Shown here one piece after another: positions 63,412 through 64,000 of a stretch of DNA of 64,000 nt. The position numbers and the translations under genes are program-made. The notes beneath the pieces were generated by a model. It made no database searches. It worked only from the letters and a program-made list of their open reading frames with translations, and was not told where the DNA came from. Location: NCBI GenBank assembly GCA_964619935.1, contig CAZUGO010000040.1, forward strand, positions 62,001 through 126,000. The letters are read 5' to 3'. Source of the stretch: CAZUGO01 sp964619935. Lineage in GTDB: Bacteria > Planctomycetota > Phycisphaerae > UBA1845 > CAIVHJ01. Numbering within the stretch: position 1 is the stretch's first letter; each line of letters starts with the position of its first letter.

Positions 63412-64000
63412 TCAAGGTCGGCTCCCGTTGATCGCCCTGGCGCCCAGGCCCCCGCGGTACGGAAACTGCACGTGTGAGAAGTTGTGGCAGATCAACGTGC
63501 AGCTCCCGCTGTAGCGCCCGGTGTCCACATGTTCCAGGCGCGGACCGCTGGGGGTGGCAGCCGGACTGACCACCGACCGGTCGAAGTTGATCAAGTGGGT
63601 GTGGTTGACGCTGCTGCCCTGGGCCCGGTAGACCCCGTGGGCATCGTGGCAGACGCTGCACGATGCTCGCAAGTCGACGATGTGCCGGCGGTGCAGCGGG
63701 AAGCTCTCGTCCCCCAGAATGCTCTCGCGACTGTGGCACTCGTAGCACAGGGCATAGGCCTGGGCGCTCTCGGTCGCGGGATCACCGGTCTCGTAGTTGC
63801 GCACCAGCAGCGGCTCGAACAGGGAACCGTGCGGCCCGTTGGCGCCGCTCCCGCCGGCGGCTCGGGCATTGTCGCTGTTGTGACAATCGGTGCACGAGAT
63901 GACGCTGCCGACGCGCAGTGGCGCAATCAGGCTGACCACGTCATTGTTGCGCCGCGGCCCGGCAACCGGATGGAACGATGGATTGGAGGTCTGGAACTGC
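63412..64000 (-). CDS. multihaem cytochrome c, 5' end outside window
   Basis: At least 195 residues; the frame stays open to the right edge (QTSNPSFHPV...), so the N-terminus is cut off. Haem sites: SCTDCHNS, LCYECHSR, SCSVCHDAHG and, unusually, a CX3CH (SCTLICHNFSH). GxxSPAATPSGPR and SSVNHTHLINFDRSVV are typical of planctomycete decahaem-like families. Same operon as the tetrahaem and NHL genes. Confidence 0.85.
   Translation of the reverse strand, partial: QFQTSNPSFHPVAGPRRNNDVVSLIAPLRVGSVISCTDCHNSDNARAAGGSGANGPHGSLFEPLLVRNYETGDPATESAQAYALCYECHSRESILGDESFPLHRRHIVDLRASCSVCHDAHGVYRAQGSSVNHTHLINFDRSVVSPAATPSGPRLEHVDTGRYSGSCTLICHNFSHVQFPYRGGLGARAINGSRP

Overview
The window is about 64 kb of GC-rich, gene-dense bacterial chromosome. 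It most probably comes from a planctomycete of the Phycisphaerae type or a close relative. The evidence is two proteins of the pseudopilin (FTLVELL / H-X9-DG) type, one with its ECF sigma factor; large secreted proteins with FG-GAP, Dictyostelium-type Cys, dockerin-like and thrombospondin type 3 repeats; a C-terminal Cys-Gly/TM/Arg tail; and a TadG-like von Willebrand protein. I see no rRNA, tRNA, CRISPR array, insertion sequence or prophage. Gene content is mostly housekeeping mixed with secreted proteins of unknown role.

Layout. 0-5.2 kb: small hypotheticals, an orphan ParA, rsmE and an AI-2E/PerM-type permease. 5.2-12.8 kb: an AT-rich repeat array, a pseudopilin, a 1116-residue FG-GAP lipoprotein, an ECF sigma factor coupled to a membrane protein with a pseudopilin-like C-terminus, and a TauE/SafE permease. 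13-18 kb: a DUF5658-like membrane protein, a polyprenyl diphosphate synthase, tatD, yraN and the rpsP-trmD-rplS cluster (no rimM). 18-24 kb: TPR lipoprotein, second lipoprotein, trypsin-fold protein, hemW, a Gly-rich lipoprotein and a SerA-type dehydrogenase. 24-30 kb: YjfB-like peptide, lexA with a dyad-flanked promoter, CoA-transferase/GNAT fusion, and an Asp-box propeller coupled to a MoaD-like protein. 30-38 kb: two neighbouring secreted proteins sharing a Cys/Trp module, argF-like OTC with carbamate kinase, a PAS-GAF-receiver protein, an Nfu-type Fe-S protein, and rex. 37.6-46 kb: an Opp-type peptide ABC transporter (with a HEAT-like exported protein in front), an EamA permease and dapB. 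46-53 kb: the two giant acidic repeat proteins, a degenerate receiver-XRE regulator and a second AT-rich repeat array. 53-58 kb: a MamK-like actin with two small upstream genes, and a TadG/vWA protein. 58-64 kb: a very long MscS channel, then a multihaem cytochrome / NHL-lipoprotein operon running off the right edge.

The most unusual items are: (i) two diverged copies of an AT-rich array of GGTAYC-centred units with about 22-bp spacing, each between convergent genes and in opposite orientation; (ii) a MamK-family actin with no magnetosome genes in view; (iii) the Cys/Trp module shared by two neighbouring secreted proteins, where homology continues past the stop codon of one copy; and (iv) nested inverted repeats around the predicted lexA promoter. 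Promoters I could recognise are mostly TTGnnn-N17/18-TAnnnT, so a normal housekeeping sigma factor is likely. Family assignments come from reading motifs by eye; no database search was run.
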